Below are positions 1 through 4,491 of a stretch of 5,815 nucleotides of DNA, piece by piece. Positions within the stretch are counted from its first letter, which is position 1. Every line of letters starts with the position of its first letter. The stretch lies in NCBI GenBank assembly GCA_015222115.1, contig JADFUO010000023.1:1-5815 (forward strand), read 5' to 3'. This DNA comes from Bacteroidota bacterium (GTDB lineage: Bacteria; Bacteroidota; Bacteroidia; Bacteroidales; JADFUO01). A program made the translations under genes and the position numbers. The notes beneath the pieces were generated by a model. The model saw only the letters and a program-made list of their open reading frames with translations. It did no database searches and was not told the origin of the DNA.

Positions 1-1
1 G

Positions 2-48
2 CCTCTGCGACTCTGCGTTTATTTCTTTGAACGCGGAGATGCTGAGAT
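2..48. repeat. Degenerate inverted repeat of the dispersed CTCTGCG type
   Basis: The left arm (2-20) contains two CTCTGCG-like units in tandem. The right arm (about 30-48) is its imperfect reverse complement: 13 of 19 positions pair across a short AT-rich loop. Intergenic repeats built from 'CTCTGCG' units facing each other are, from general knowledge, scattered through many environmental Bacteroidota and related genomes. The element lies just past the stop codon of the SH3 gene, so its RNA could fold as a 3' hairpin. It is cut close to the window edge, so its full extent is unknown. Confidence 0.5.
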
Positions 49-67
49 TTTATTTTTAATAATTGAA

Positions 68-598
68 TTACCAATTATTCTTTTTCGCTAAAACCATTAG
101 TTCTGGATAAAGTGCTGATTGGAAACCATGAATTTCGAAAATGGTGTGGATATTTTTGTCTTGCATTATTTTCCTGAAATTTTCATTCCTTGCTTTGTCC
201 ACATTTGCCGGGATAATTTCTTCAGCTTCTTTTTTCGCGACAGTTTGCGCCCATTTTAAGTCTAAAAATATCTTTTTTGATTTTTCTTCCGATTCCGGTA
301 ATGTCATTCTGTGGCCTGGAACAAATTTTTCCAAAAAATAAACAAGGTCACGGTGTACATAGCGGTTATCGCCTGAATATATTTCAATTTCCAGCCAATC
401 GTCTTCTTCGTTTACCAGTTTGAAGATTTCACCTTTACCTGCCGTGCAAACAATAAAGTAATCGGTGCTGGGTCCGGTTCTGATGTTTACATTAAAAGTG
501 TTGAGCACAATGTATTTCTGAGCACTCGTATACTCAGAAGTTACAGTTAACTGAACAAGAATTAAAACTAGTGTTGTGATTAAAGTTTTTGTTTTCAT
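68..598 (-). CDS. Exported bacterial SH3-domain protein
   Basis: The protein begins MKTKTLITTLVLILVQ, a short positive region and a hydrophobic core, followed by a plausible signal peptidase site near TSA-QK (residues 24-28). It is therefore probably exported. Residues about 28-92 form a bacterial SH3 (SH3_3-like) domain: NVNIRTGPSTDY matches the usual 'lNVRsGPsTdy' core, and the domain closes with DDWLEIEIY and RYVHRDLV. Such domains bind peptidoglycan or cell-surface peptides. The remaining roughly 85 residues are charged, partly helical and unrecognised. I chose the ATG at 598 because it starts directly before the signal peptide and leaves a 4-base gap to the upstream gene. An in-frame ATG at 616 would add six residues and overlap that gene. 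The two genes probably form one operon. No catalytic domain is visible. Confidence 0.8.
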   Translation of the reverse strand: MKTKTLITTLVLILVQLTVTSEYTSAQKYIVLNTFNVNIRTGPSTDYFIVCTAGKGEIFKLVNEEDDWLEIEIYSGDNRYVHRDLVYFLEKFVPGHRMTLPESEEKSKKIFLDLKWAQTVAKKEAEEIIPANVDKARNENFRKIMQDKNIHTIFEIHGFQSALYPELMVLAKKNNW

Positions 599-602
599 AA
601 TT

Positions 603-788
603 TTATATTTTTTCAATTATTAAAAGAAAGTCAATTTTACGCGTAACCCCATAAATTTGAAAGATTGTTGTTTTTGCGATATTCGGAACAATAGATATTA
701 CCTCCCCTTTTAAACTATTTAAGAAATGTTCTAACCTGCCCTGATCTTGGGTCATATTGATTTCAAAACGATGTACTTTGTATTTCAT
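603..788 (-). CDS. Small DUF4177-like protein
   Basis: This 61-residue protein starts MKYKVHRFEINMTQDQGRLEHF and ends IDFLLIIEKI. The pattern of a first beta strand (YKVHRFEI), a helix (DQGRLEHFLNSLKGE), a strand (VISIVPN) and a final strand (DFLLIIEKI) matches the small DUF4177 type of protein, where 'W/Y-eYKvv...LN.lG.eGWelvsv' is typical. The final 'FLLIIEKI' is often seen in the versions I remember from Bacteroidota. The function of the family is unknown. It has no signal peptide, so it is probably cytoplasmic. It lies 4 bases upstream of the exported SH3 protein and is presumably co-transcribed with it. No Shine-Dalgarno site is seen. Confidence 0.6.
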   Translation of the reverse strand: MKYKVHRFEINMTQDQGRLEHFLNSLKGEVISIVPNIAKTTIFQIYGVTRKIDFLLIIEKI

Positions 789-911
789 AATTTCAAGATT
801 TTTAATTGATGATTCCCATACGGGCTTGCGTTGCTTCGTTAGATTTTAGATTTAAAATACGAATGATATATGTCATATTTTCTTTTTTATTAACTTTAGG
901 CACTCTAAGTA
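789..911. other. Intergenic region, probable 5' leader of the DUF4177/SH3 pair
   Basis: About 123 bases separate the membrane-protein gene from the small gene it faces head-to-tail. The stretch 811-835 is more GC-rich than its surroundings and contains the inverted repeat CCCATACGGG (815-824). The stretch around 863-876 (ATGATATATGTCAT) is nearly palindromic and could be an operator. I see no convincing Bacteroidota -33/-7 promoter or RNA gene. Confidence 0.3.
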
Positions 912-1739
912 CTAATTATTTAATTCAGGAATTATTCTACTTTCCTGATTATTTATATAATAATTCAAAAAACGCTTAAAAACATCACTCATTGATTCAC
1001 ATAATTGATCAAAGCTGAGTTCTTCTTTATACCTTTTATAATCCTTAGCTGAAATGTGAACAGTAATTTTTCCTTCATAATTAAAATAAACATAACTAAT
1101 TTCTGAAGGTTCATTAATTGACAGAGGGCTTCTTCGCATCGAAAATGTAAGATAAATTCCGTTTTCTCTGTAAACAGGAAAAACAATTATTTTTCCTGAT
1201 AAATAATGCGTGAAACCGATTATTTGATCTTTAGTATATTCAGCGTAACCTGCAGAATATGGCCGGGATGTAAATCCATTTGTGGCACTAAAAACAGTGC
1301 TGGCTGCGGTTTTAAATATTCTCCTTGCAGATTTTTCTAATTTAAATGCTTTATTCAAAACGGGTGAAGTTACAGCCATTAAAATCAATAAAACAACAGC
1401 GTTTATTACCCATGTTAACATGGAAAAAGGATTATCTTCAGGATTGATTGAAATGTCAATTCCTAATAATTGAAGCATGTAAATATTAGCTTCAAAATGA
1501 GTAGCTAAAAAATAATGCCAGACTGTTAATCCAATAAGACAAATAACCAAAGCCGGTTGAAAGAGTTTGTAGCGTACAGAATAAAGTATTCCAACCAAGA
1601 TCAAAACTAATCCATAAAGCCATGATGAATAATAGGTGCCAAAAGCCTTGTCTTCTATTATCAAGAATAAGAAAAACATTATTGCCGGTATCCAGAAATT
1701 CCAGTTTATTTGTTGTTTCATTGAAGTGTTGTAAGTCAT
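912..1739 (-). CDS. Four-helix membrane protein with C-terminal soluble domain, unknown function
   Basis: The 275-residue protein has four hydrophobic segments at about residues 16-28, 39-55, 62-79 and 107-127. They are followed by a soluble region of about 145 residues that carries several basic and aromatic residues (RSARRIFKTA-like start, later KDYKRYKEELSFDQL). I do not recognise the family or any catalytic motif. The soluble part alternates beta-like segments (GKIIVFPVYRENGIYLTFSMRR, EISYVYFNYEGKITVHIS) and ends in a helix. That suggests a small alpha/beta regulatory or binding domain on the cytoplasmic face, which is inference. The ATG at 1739 is the longest start. A second in-frame ATG at 1721 (MKQQINWNFW) begins just before the first helix and is equally possible. 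The upstream region is very AT-rich and no Shine-Dalgarno site is visible. Confidence 0.7.
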   Translation of the reverse strand: MTYNTSMKQQINWNFWIPAIMFFLFLIIEDKAFGTYYSSWLYGLVLILVGILYSVRYKLFQPALVICLIGLTVWHYFLATHFEANIYMLQLLGIDISINPEDNPFSMLTWVINAVVLLILMAVTSPVLNKAFKLEKSARRIFKTAASTVFSATNGFTSRPYSAGYAEYTKDQIIGFTHYLSGKIIVFPVYRENGIYLTFSMRRSPLSINEPSEISYVYFNYEGKITVHISAKDYKRYKEELSFDQLCESMSDVFKRFLNYYINNQESRIIPELNN

Positions 1740-1962
1740 GTTATTTTTCTTTTTTATATTTATTATTTTAAAATCTTATTATCAGTGTTTTATATACTTC
1801 ATATTATTTGAAGTTTACAAAATTAGAACTATATTTTTAAATGTCAAGTTTTTTTTGAAATTTATAATGATTCTAAATAAACTTTATGGCAGAAAAATGT
1901 TTTCAATCCGCCATCCCTTAAGAGAATCCGGTGGAATTTATCAGGTATTTTTTTTAATTTAT

Positions 1963-2006
1963 ACTGCTTCTTAATGATTTTGCAAACAAAATCCTTAAGA
2001 AGCAGT
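1963..2006. repeat. 20-bp near-perfect inverted repeat (hairpin 1)
   Basis: The arm at 1963-1982 pairs with the arm at 1987-2006 over 20 positions with one mismatch (T1975 against C1994). The loop is only four bases (CAAA). The outer arms read ACTGCTTCTTAA and TTAAGAAGCAGT. Such a long stem would form readily in RNA or single-stranded DNA. No U-tract follows directly on either strand, so it is not a textbook terminator. It may be the terminal part of a mobile or recombination element next to the decayed methylase tail. Confidence 0.75.
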
Positions 2007-2017
2007 TAATACTCGAA

Positions 2018-2051
2018 GAAATCAGGTTTATTTTTTTGCAAACCTGATTTC
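2018..2051. repeat. 12-bp perfect inverted repeat (hairpin 2)
   Basis: GAAATCAGGTTT (2018-2029) is perfectly complementary to AAACCTGATTTC (2040-2051), with a 10-base loop containing a run of seven T. It lies 11 bases after hairpin 1, and both contain TTTTGCAAAC (1978-1987 and 2034-2043). A related ATCAGGTA-poly-T string occurs just upstream at about 1939-1955. The tandem arrangement and shared loop sequence suggest one composite element. Confidence 0.7.
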
Positions 2052-2082
2052 ATTCGGTATAAATAAATATTTGTAAATTTGA

Positions 2083-2235
2083 AAACGAGTGCGAGTTGAA
2101 TTACAAAGCACAAAATTAGAAACCCATCGCAAGCAACTCCAACGTGCCAAAGACCATGCAGAAAACAAAATTGACGAGCCGGTTTATGAGCTTTAAGGGT
2201 TAACAAAAGAGGAGATTGAAATAGTTGAAAAATAG
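2083..2235 (+). pseudogene. C-terminal remnant of a type IIG restriction enzyme / N6-adenine methylase (copy 1)
   Basis: The plus frame reads KRVRVELQSTKLETHRK, then KQLQRAKDHAENKIDEPVYEL, an in-frame TAA at 2194-2196, then GLTKEEIEIVEK and TAG. The end of many TaqI/Eco57I-type methylases and type IIG restriction enzymes reads approximately 'LQRQIeaTD.qIDeLVYELYGLTEEEIkIVE', and this stretch follows that pattern closely. The tyrosine codon in VYELYGLT has become a stop codon (TAA). Upstream of 2083 the frame is closed, so only the last 50 or so residues of a protein of several hundred to a thousand residues remain. It is a non-functional relic. A second, better preserved copy of the final 24 residues lies at 3109-3186. 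Confidence 0.7.
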
Positions 2236-2305
2236 GTGATAATTTGAAAAAATTAATTATATTTGCTAAAAATAAATATAGCGAATGTTTATTTCTTGTA
2301 TAAAC
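2161..2305 (+). repeat. Direct repeat unit, copy 1: methylase tail plus noncoding element
   Basis: Bases 2161-2231 match 3112-3182 at 63 of 71 positions. Bases 2251-2286 match 3181-3216 at 34 of 36, and 2282-2295 is identical to 3255-3268. Copy 1 has about 20 extra bases between the tail and the noncoding part. The noncoding part ends in a small hairpin, GTTTAT (2287-2292) pairing with ATAAAC (2300-2305), that is also recognisable in copy 2. The unit lies directly upstream of the toxin-antitoxin operon, just as copy 2 lies upstream of the small membrane gene. Confidence 0.7.
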
Positions 2306-2347
2306 GAGATAGCAATTATTGATAAAGAGAAATTAATTAGGATAAAT

Positions 2348-2378
2348 TTTCGTTAATCATTAAAAAATAGTAAATTTG
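2348..2378 (+). promoter_or_regulatory. Candidate Bacteroidota-type promoter of the toxin-antitoxin operon
   Basis: TTTC (2348-2351) is followed after exactly 19 bases by TAAATTTG (2371-2378). The known Bacteroidota consensus is TTTG-N19-TAnnTTTG, so only one -33 base deviates. Transcription would begin around 2385, giving a very short leader before the ATG at 2393. No Shine-Dalgarno site precedes that ATG, as is common in this phylum. Confidence 0.5.
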
Positions 2379-2392
2379 TTGGATATAATATT

Positions 2393-2629
2393 ATGAGGAC
2401 TTTACAACTAAAAAATGCTCTAATTCAAAAGATTTCCGAGATCGAAGATATATCCTTTCTGGAAGCTATAAAAACAATATTAGAAGCAAAATCAGAATCT
2501 AAAATCATCAGTCTGACTCCGGAACTTACAAAGGAAATTATGGCTTCTAAAAAGGAAATTGAACAAGGATTGTTTATTGAAAACAACCTTCTCGAAAAAG
2601 AAATTGAAGAATGGCTAAACGAAAAATAA
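2393..2629 (+). CDS. Antitoxin of a RelE/ParE-type toxin-antitoxin module
   Basis: This 78-residue acidic, helical protein (MRTLQLKNALIQKISEIEDI... EIEEWLNEK) resembles the short antitoxins paired with RelE/ParE toxins in Bacteroidota. These begin 'M.tLeLKn.LiqkIseIdd..fL.aIktIL' and end with a helix closing in 'WL.eK'. The N-terminal half probably dimerises and may bind the operator. The C-terminal segment (about residues 45-78) would wrap around and neutralise the toxin, as is known for the family. The gene overlaps the toxin gene by 19 bases, the usual arrangement for coupled translation. A fitting promoter lies immediately upstream, and the complex is likely autoregulated. The frame looks intact. 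Confidence 0.8.
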   Translation: MRTLQLKNALIQKISEIEDISFLEAIKTILEAKSESKIISLTPELTKEIMASKKEIEQGLFIENNLLEKEIEEWLNEK

Positions 2630-2910
2630 TCTGGTCAAACAGAGCCAAAATCAAAAGGTACGAAATCCTTAAATTTTACATTGACAGAAATAAAAGCAAT
2701 ACCTATTCCATAAAACTAAATCGCCGAATTAATAAAGAACTCCAACTACTTAAAGAGTATCCTAATCTAGGAATTAAAACTGATATAAAGGGAGTTCGAG
2801 GACTAATCATCGAAAATTTCATTCTTTTTTACGAATTAGACAAGAATATCATTATAGTGCATTACATCTGGGATTCAAGACAAAATCCTGAAGATTTAAT
2901 AATAAAATAA
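2611..2910 (+). CDS. RelE/ParE family toxin
   Basis: This 99-residue basic protein has the RelE/ParE plan. It opens with a beta strand (KRKIIWSNRAKIK), followed by two helices (about residues 15-52, including INKELQLLKEYPNLG). A beta sheet follows with VRGLIIENFILFYEL and IIIVHYIWDSRQNPEDL. The last motif, 'hxvWDsRQnPe.L', is the family's C-terminal signature with the conserved arginine. RelE members cleave mRNA on the ribosome and ParE members poison gyrase. The sequence does not let me decide between these, although the ending fits the Bacteroidota RelE/ParE group. It starts within the antitoxin gene (19-base overlap) and is full length. It probably stabilises the island or its host replicon, or acts in defence. 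Confidence 0.85.
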   Translation: MAKRKIIWSNRAKIKRYEILKFYIDRNKSNTYSIKLNRRINKELQLLKEYPNLGIKTDIKGVRGLIIENFILFYELDKNIIIVHYIWDSRQNPEDLIIK

Positions 2911-2959
2911 GATTGCAACTATTGCCAATGCTACAATATAAATAAATAATCCATAAGAA

Positions 2960-3082
2960 ATGATTTTAAAAACTAAATCAGTAGTAATTTCCGATGAAGC
3001 TTTAGGTTGCCAGATAATATTTTCTGATACGGAACCTCAATTTGATAATGAAGATAAAAAATATATTTTGATTCAATTGTAA
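2960..3082 (+). pseudogene. N-terminal fragment resembling an Imm10-family immunity protein
   Basis: The frame from ATG 2960 encodes 40 residues, MILKTKSVVISDEALGC then QIIFSDTEPQFDNEDKKYIL and IQL, before a stop. Immunity protein 10 family members, which protect against polymorphic toxins, typically start 'm.lk.ksv..e.d.g....gFaDde.....YLiLQR' and continue for about 80 more residues. The match in spacing (S-V, F-S-D, D-K-K-Y-I-L-I-Q) is suggestive. The homology would end exactly where the sequence turns into the second methylase-tail repeat, so it is probably a truncated gene. It starts 49 bases after the toxin gene. No polymorphic toxin is present. It could also be a random short ORF. Confidence 0.4.
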
Positions 3083-3108
3083 ATGAAATACTAAAAGATA
3101 AGGTGTAA

Positions 3109-3186
3109 GCAAAAAACAAAATTGATGAGCTGGTTTATGAGCTTTATGAGTTAACGGAAGAGGAGATTGAGATAGTTGAAAATTAA
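3109..3186 (+). pseudogene. C-terminal remnant of a type IIG restriction enzyme / N6-adenine methylase (copy 2)
   Basis: This frame reads AKNKIDELVYELYELTEEEI, then EIVEN and a TAA stop. It is an almost perfect version of the 'IDELVYELYGLTEEEIkIVE' ending of TaqI/Eco57I-like methylases and type IIG restriction enzymes. A stop codon at 3106-3108 closes the frame immediately upstream, so only 25 codons survive. Unlike copy 1, the tyrosine in YELYELT is kept. The fragment cannot be functional. Its importance is as the start of a repeated unit in front of another cargo gene. Confidence 0.7.
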
Positions 3187-3280
3187 TTAAATTTGCTAAA
3201 AATAAATAAAGCGAATAAAACATTCGGTTATATCTTTTGGGGAATATGGTAAATCGAATGTTTATTTCGTATATAAAAAC
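3112..3280 (+). repeat. Direct repeat unit, copy 2, with a 43-base insertion
   Basis: This is the partner of the unit at 2161-2305. The tail (3112-3182) and the noncoding element (3181-3216) align closely with copy 1. At CGAAT (3212-3216) about 43 bases are added before the shared CGAATGTTTATTTC resumes at 3255. CGAAT is therefore present on both sides of the insert. The added bases create an inverted repeat: AATAAAACATTCG (3214-3226) against CGAATGTTTATT (3255-3266), 12 pairs with one bulged A and a 28-base loop. Confidence 0.65.
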
Positions 3281-3463
3281 GTCAGACTATATAAAAACTA
3301 TTAAAAAGCAAATATTTTGATAAAACAGCAAAACATATAATTCTAAAAAACAACAATTTTAATAATTTTATATTAAGAATAAATGATAACATTCAGGGTT
3401 ATTAGACAGACTGCCGTTAGCCGAAATTGGCGAAATGTTTATATATACAAAAACTATAACTAT
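3187..3463. other. AT-rich noncoding region upstream of the small membrane gene
   Basis: About 280 bases contain no supportable gene. They hold the second copy of the conserved noncoding element, its inserted inverted repeat and the attC-like repeat. A short hairpin, GCC (3420-3422) with GGC (3429-3431) around GAAATT, lies just past the GTT box. I find no Bacteroidota -33/-7 promoter for the membrane gene. Confidence 0.5.
3278..3418. repeat. attC-like imperfect inverted repeat flanked by AAC and GTT
   Basis: AACGTCAGACT (3278-3288) pairs with AGACTGCCGTT (3408-3418) at 9 of 11 positions. The outermost bases are AAC on the left and GTT on the right, as in integron attC sites. The total span of 141 bases is at the upper end of attC sizes. 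GTTAGCC (3416-3422) differs by one base from the GTTRRRY core, and the left box does not match RYYYAAC beyond AAC. The interior is AT-rich with no further strong stem that I can see. The call is an inference from partial motif matches; no integrase gene is in the window. Confidence 0.35.
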
Positions 3464-3471
3464 AAAGGAGG
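3464..3471 (+). promoter_or_regulatory. Strong Shine-Dalgarno site AAAGGAGG
   Basis: AAAGGAGG lies six bases before the ATG at 3478, an ideal Shine-Dalgarno position and sequence. No other gene in the window has one, and Bacteroidota generally do not rely on them. It fixes the start codon of the membrane gene and suggests that this gene was acquired from a lineage that uses Shine-Dalgarno initiation. Confidence 0.8.
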
Positions 3472-3477
3472 TAAAAA

Positions 3478-3813
3478 ATGGAAAAGTCAGTAAAAATTGG
3501 TTGGATTCTTATGTTGATACTTGGATTGTATCGGATAATGGCAAGTATCAGTCTTGTGACTATGCAACAAGCAGATATTACAGCAGGTGTCAATTTAGCT
3601 ACAACTGGGATTGCGATTATATTTATAACACTTGCAAGTTACAAAAAAGCCCAGAAGTGGTCTTGGTGGTGTTTATTAGTAATAGGAATCGCTCCACTTT
3701 TAAGTTGCTCTATCTTGCATGGAATAGATGTTTGGACTGCTATAGGTTGGATAATATTCATCCTTGCTATTGTTATTCCAGCAAAGGCAATACTGTGCAA
3801 AAAATCCGCTTAA
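3478..3813 (+). CDS. Small four-helix membrane protein, probably transferred, unknown function
   Basis: The 111-residue protein consists almost entirely of four hydrophobic segments, at about residues 7-27, 36-54, 63-81 and 87-106, joined by short loops. The loop KKAQKWSWW between helices 2 and 3 is basic and tryptophan-rich. The pattern '.Y.k.ekWsWw.LLviGi.PLl.C....Gi..W..iGWiiFilaivIPAK' reminds me of uncharacterised small membrane proteins found in archaea and various bacteria; no function is known to me. The start is certain because of the AAAGGAGG site. The last few codons (CKKSA) lie where the antisense AraC-like gene fragment begins, so the native C-terminus may have been lost and replaced. 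It is preceded by the repeat unit and attC-like structure, which makes it the second cargo gene of the island. Confidence 0.65.
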   Translation: MEKSVKIGWILMLILGLYRIMASISLVTMQQADITAGVNLATTGIAIIFITLASYKKAQKWSWWCLLVIGIAPLLSCSILHGIDVWTAIGWIIFILAIVIPAKAILCKKSA

Positions 3814-4460
3814 CAATACAAATGTGACAATACCGGAAAATATTACCCAATCATCAAAAAAAACAGCAAGTAACCAGATAATACCTAAGCCAATGGATAG
3901 ATATTCAAGCCATTGCAGGATCTTTCTATCTGTATTAGAAAACAATTTTTGTACTTTTGAACGGCATTTATAAATTAAAGCTAATAACCAAATAACATAA
4001 ACCAACCCCACAATCACAATCAAAAAATTTTTTAAAATAAGAAACCACTCAAAACCTTTTCCCTCGTTCTCAAATACTATTACCTTTTCTTCAACAGGTA
4101 GGGAATAAAACGGAATAGCTAATAAAATGAGTAATAAAAATGGTATCAAATGAGGAAGGGCAGTCTTTAAGTTAACTGATTTCTCTTTTGTGATTCCTGA
4201 AACGTAACAAAAAAGTAAAATACCGTTCAATATGGGTATTGGAAGCGTAAGCCCAAGCAAGTGTGGGTATTGATAAGAAATTCCTGAATGATCTAAAAAA
4301 ATAGTAATTGATGTATTGCAATTACTGCCATCCAGATGGTTAATATTTTATCGACTTTTATTCTATTCTTTTTCAATATTAGAAGTAAACAAAGAAAAAT
4401 GGAAATAATTATTCCGGTAAAGAATAATAAGGATAATCCGGTGTTAAATTCTAAATTCAT
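3797..4460 (-). pseudogene. 7TM-type AraC-family regulator, frameshifted and lacking its DNA-binding domain
   Basis: From ATG 4460 the protein starts MNLEFNTGLSLLFFTGIIIS and runs 55 residues to a TAG at 4295-4293. The reading continues in the next frame as LDHSGISYQYPHLLGLTLPI. The change occurs at a run of seven T on this strand (4295-4301); one added T would restore it. The joined product has the layout of membrane-bound AraC regulators: helices near the N-terminus, 'LPIPILNGILLFCYVSGITKE', then 'ALPHLIPFLLLILLAIPFYSLPVEEKV', a further helix, and 'NTDRKILQWLEYLSIGLGII'. In this family such a sensor is followed by a linker and about 100 residues of AraC helix-turn-helix. Here homology ends at about 3797 (VLLSGFF, normally continuing 'GyfGirQ'), where the small membrane gene begins on the other strand. 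It lies 31 bases after the methyltransferase gene. Confidence 0.7.
4295..4301 (-). other. Homopolymer frameshift site in the AraC-like gene
   Basis: Seven consecutive A on the plus strand (T on the coding strand) mark where the two halves of the regulator fall out of frame. Upstream the gene reads ...IHQLLFF then TAG; downstream the intact frame resumes at LDHSGIS. A single missing T accounts for it. This may be a true mutation, phase-variable slippage or a sequencing error. Confidence 0.65.
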
Positions 4461-4491
4461 ATTTAGTACTTTTCAACAGGTTTTTAGACAT

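Larger units (their letters stand above)
1740..2082. other. Long AT-rich intergenic region with tandem hairpins
   Basis: This stretch of about 340 bases holds no gene I can support. The part up to about 1860 is extremely AT-rich and presumably carries the promoter of the minus-strand membrane gene. A less AT-rich patch at about 1905-1942 is open on the plus strand (reading RKMFSIRHPLRESGGIYQ) but has no recognisable homology and may be an old gene fragment or dispersed repeat. Two strong hairpins follow at 1963-2006 and 2018-2051 and are listed separately. Confidence 0.5.

Noticed and set aside
925..948. Seven-bp hairpin TCAGGAA/TTCCTGA as a terminator of the membrane-protein gene
   Set aside because: It lies inside the last codons of the gene and lacks a following U-run, so a terminator call is not supported.
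1738..1974. Plus-strand 78-codon frame in the AT-rich intergenic region
   Set aside because: The product is dominated by phenylalanine and isoleucine from AT-rich DNA, has no recognisable family, and overlaps the promoter region of the opposite gene.
2006..2206. Minus-strand open frame over the methylase tail, and a similar one at 3002-3223
   Set aside because: They share the segment LKAHKPARQFCFL / THKAHKPAHQFCFL only because they are antisense to the two copies of the methylase tail. The plus-strand reading matches a known protein family and the minus-strand reading does not.
2161..3290. CRISPR array
   Set aside because: There are only two repeat copies, they are long and diverged, and they are separated by genes, so this is not a CRISPR arrangement.
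3700..3796. C-terminal tail of the minus-strand AraC-like frame inside the membrane gene
   Set aside because: The residues after VLLSGFF no longer look like the regulator family and are antisense to the membrane gene, so they are junction read-through and not a protein domain.
3808..3814. GCTTAAC overlapping the stop codon of the small membrane gene, a perfect RYYYAAC integron box
   Set aside because: The same bases read naturally as part of the AraC-like frame (VLLSGFF) on the other strand, and no partner GTTRRRY structure follows, so it is probably coincidental.
3435..3827. Plus-strand 130-codon frame overlapping the small membrane gene
   Set aside because: It is in a different frame from the gene with the AAAGGAGG site and gives an unstructured, cysteine- and tyrosine-rich product; it is a shadow.
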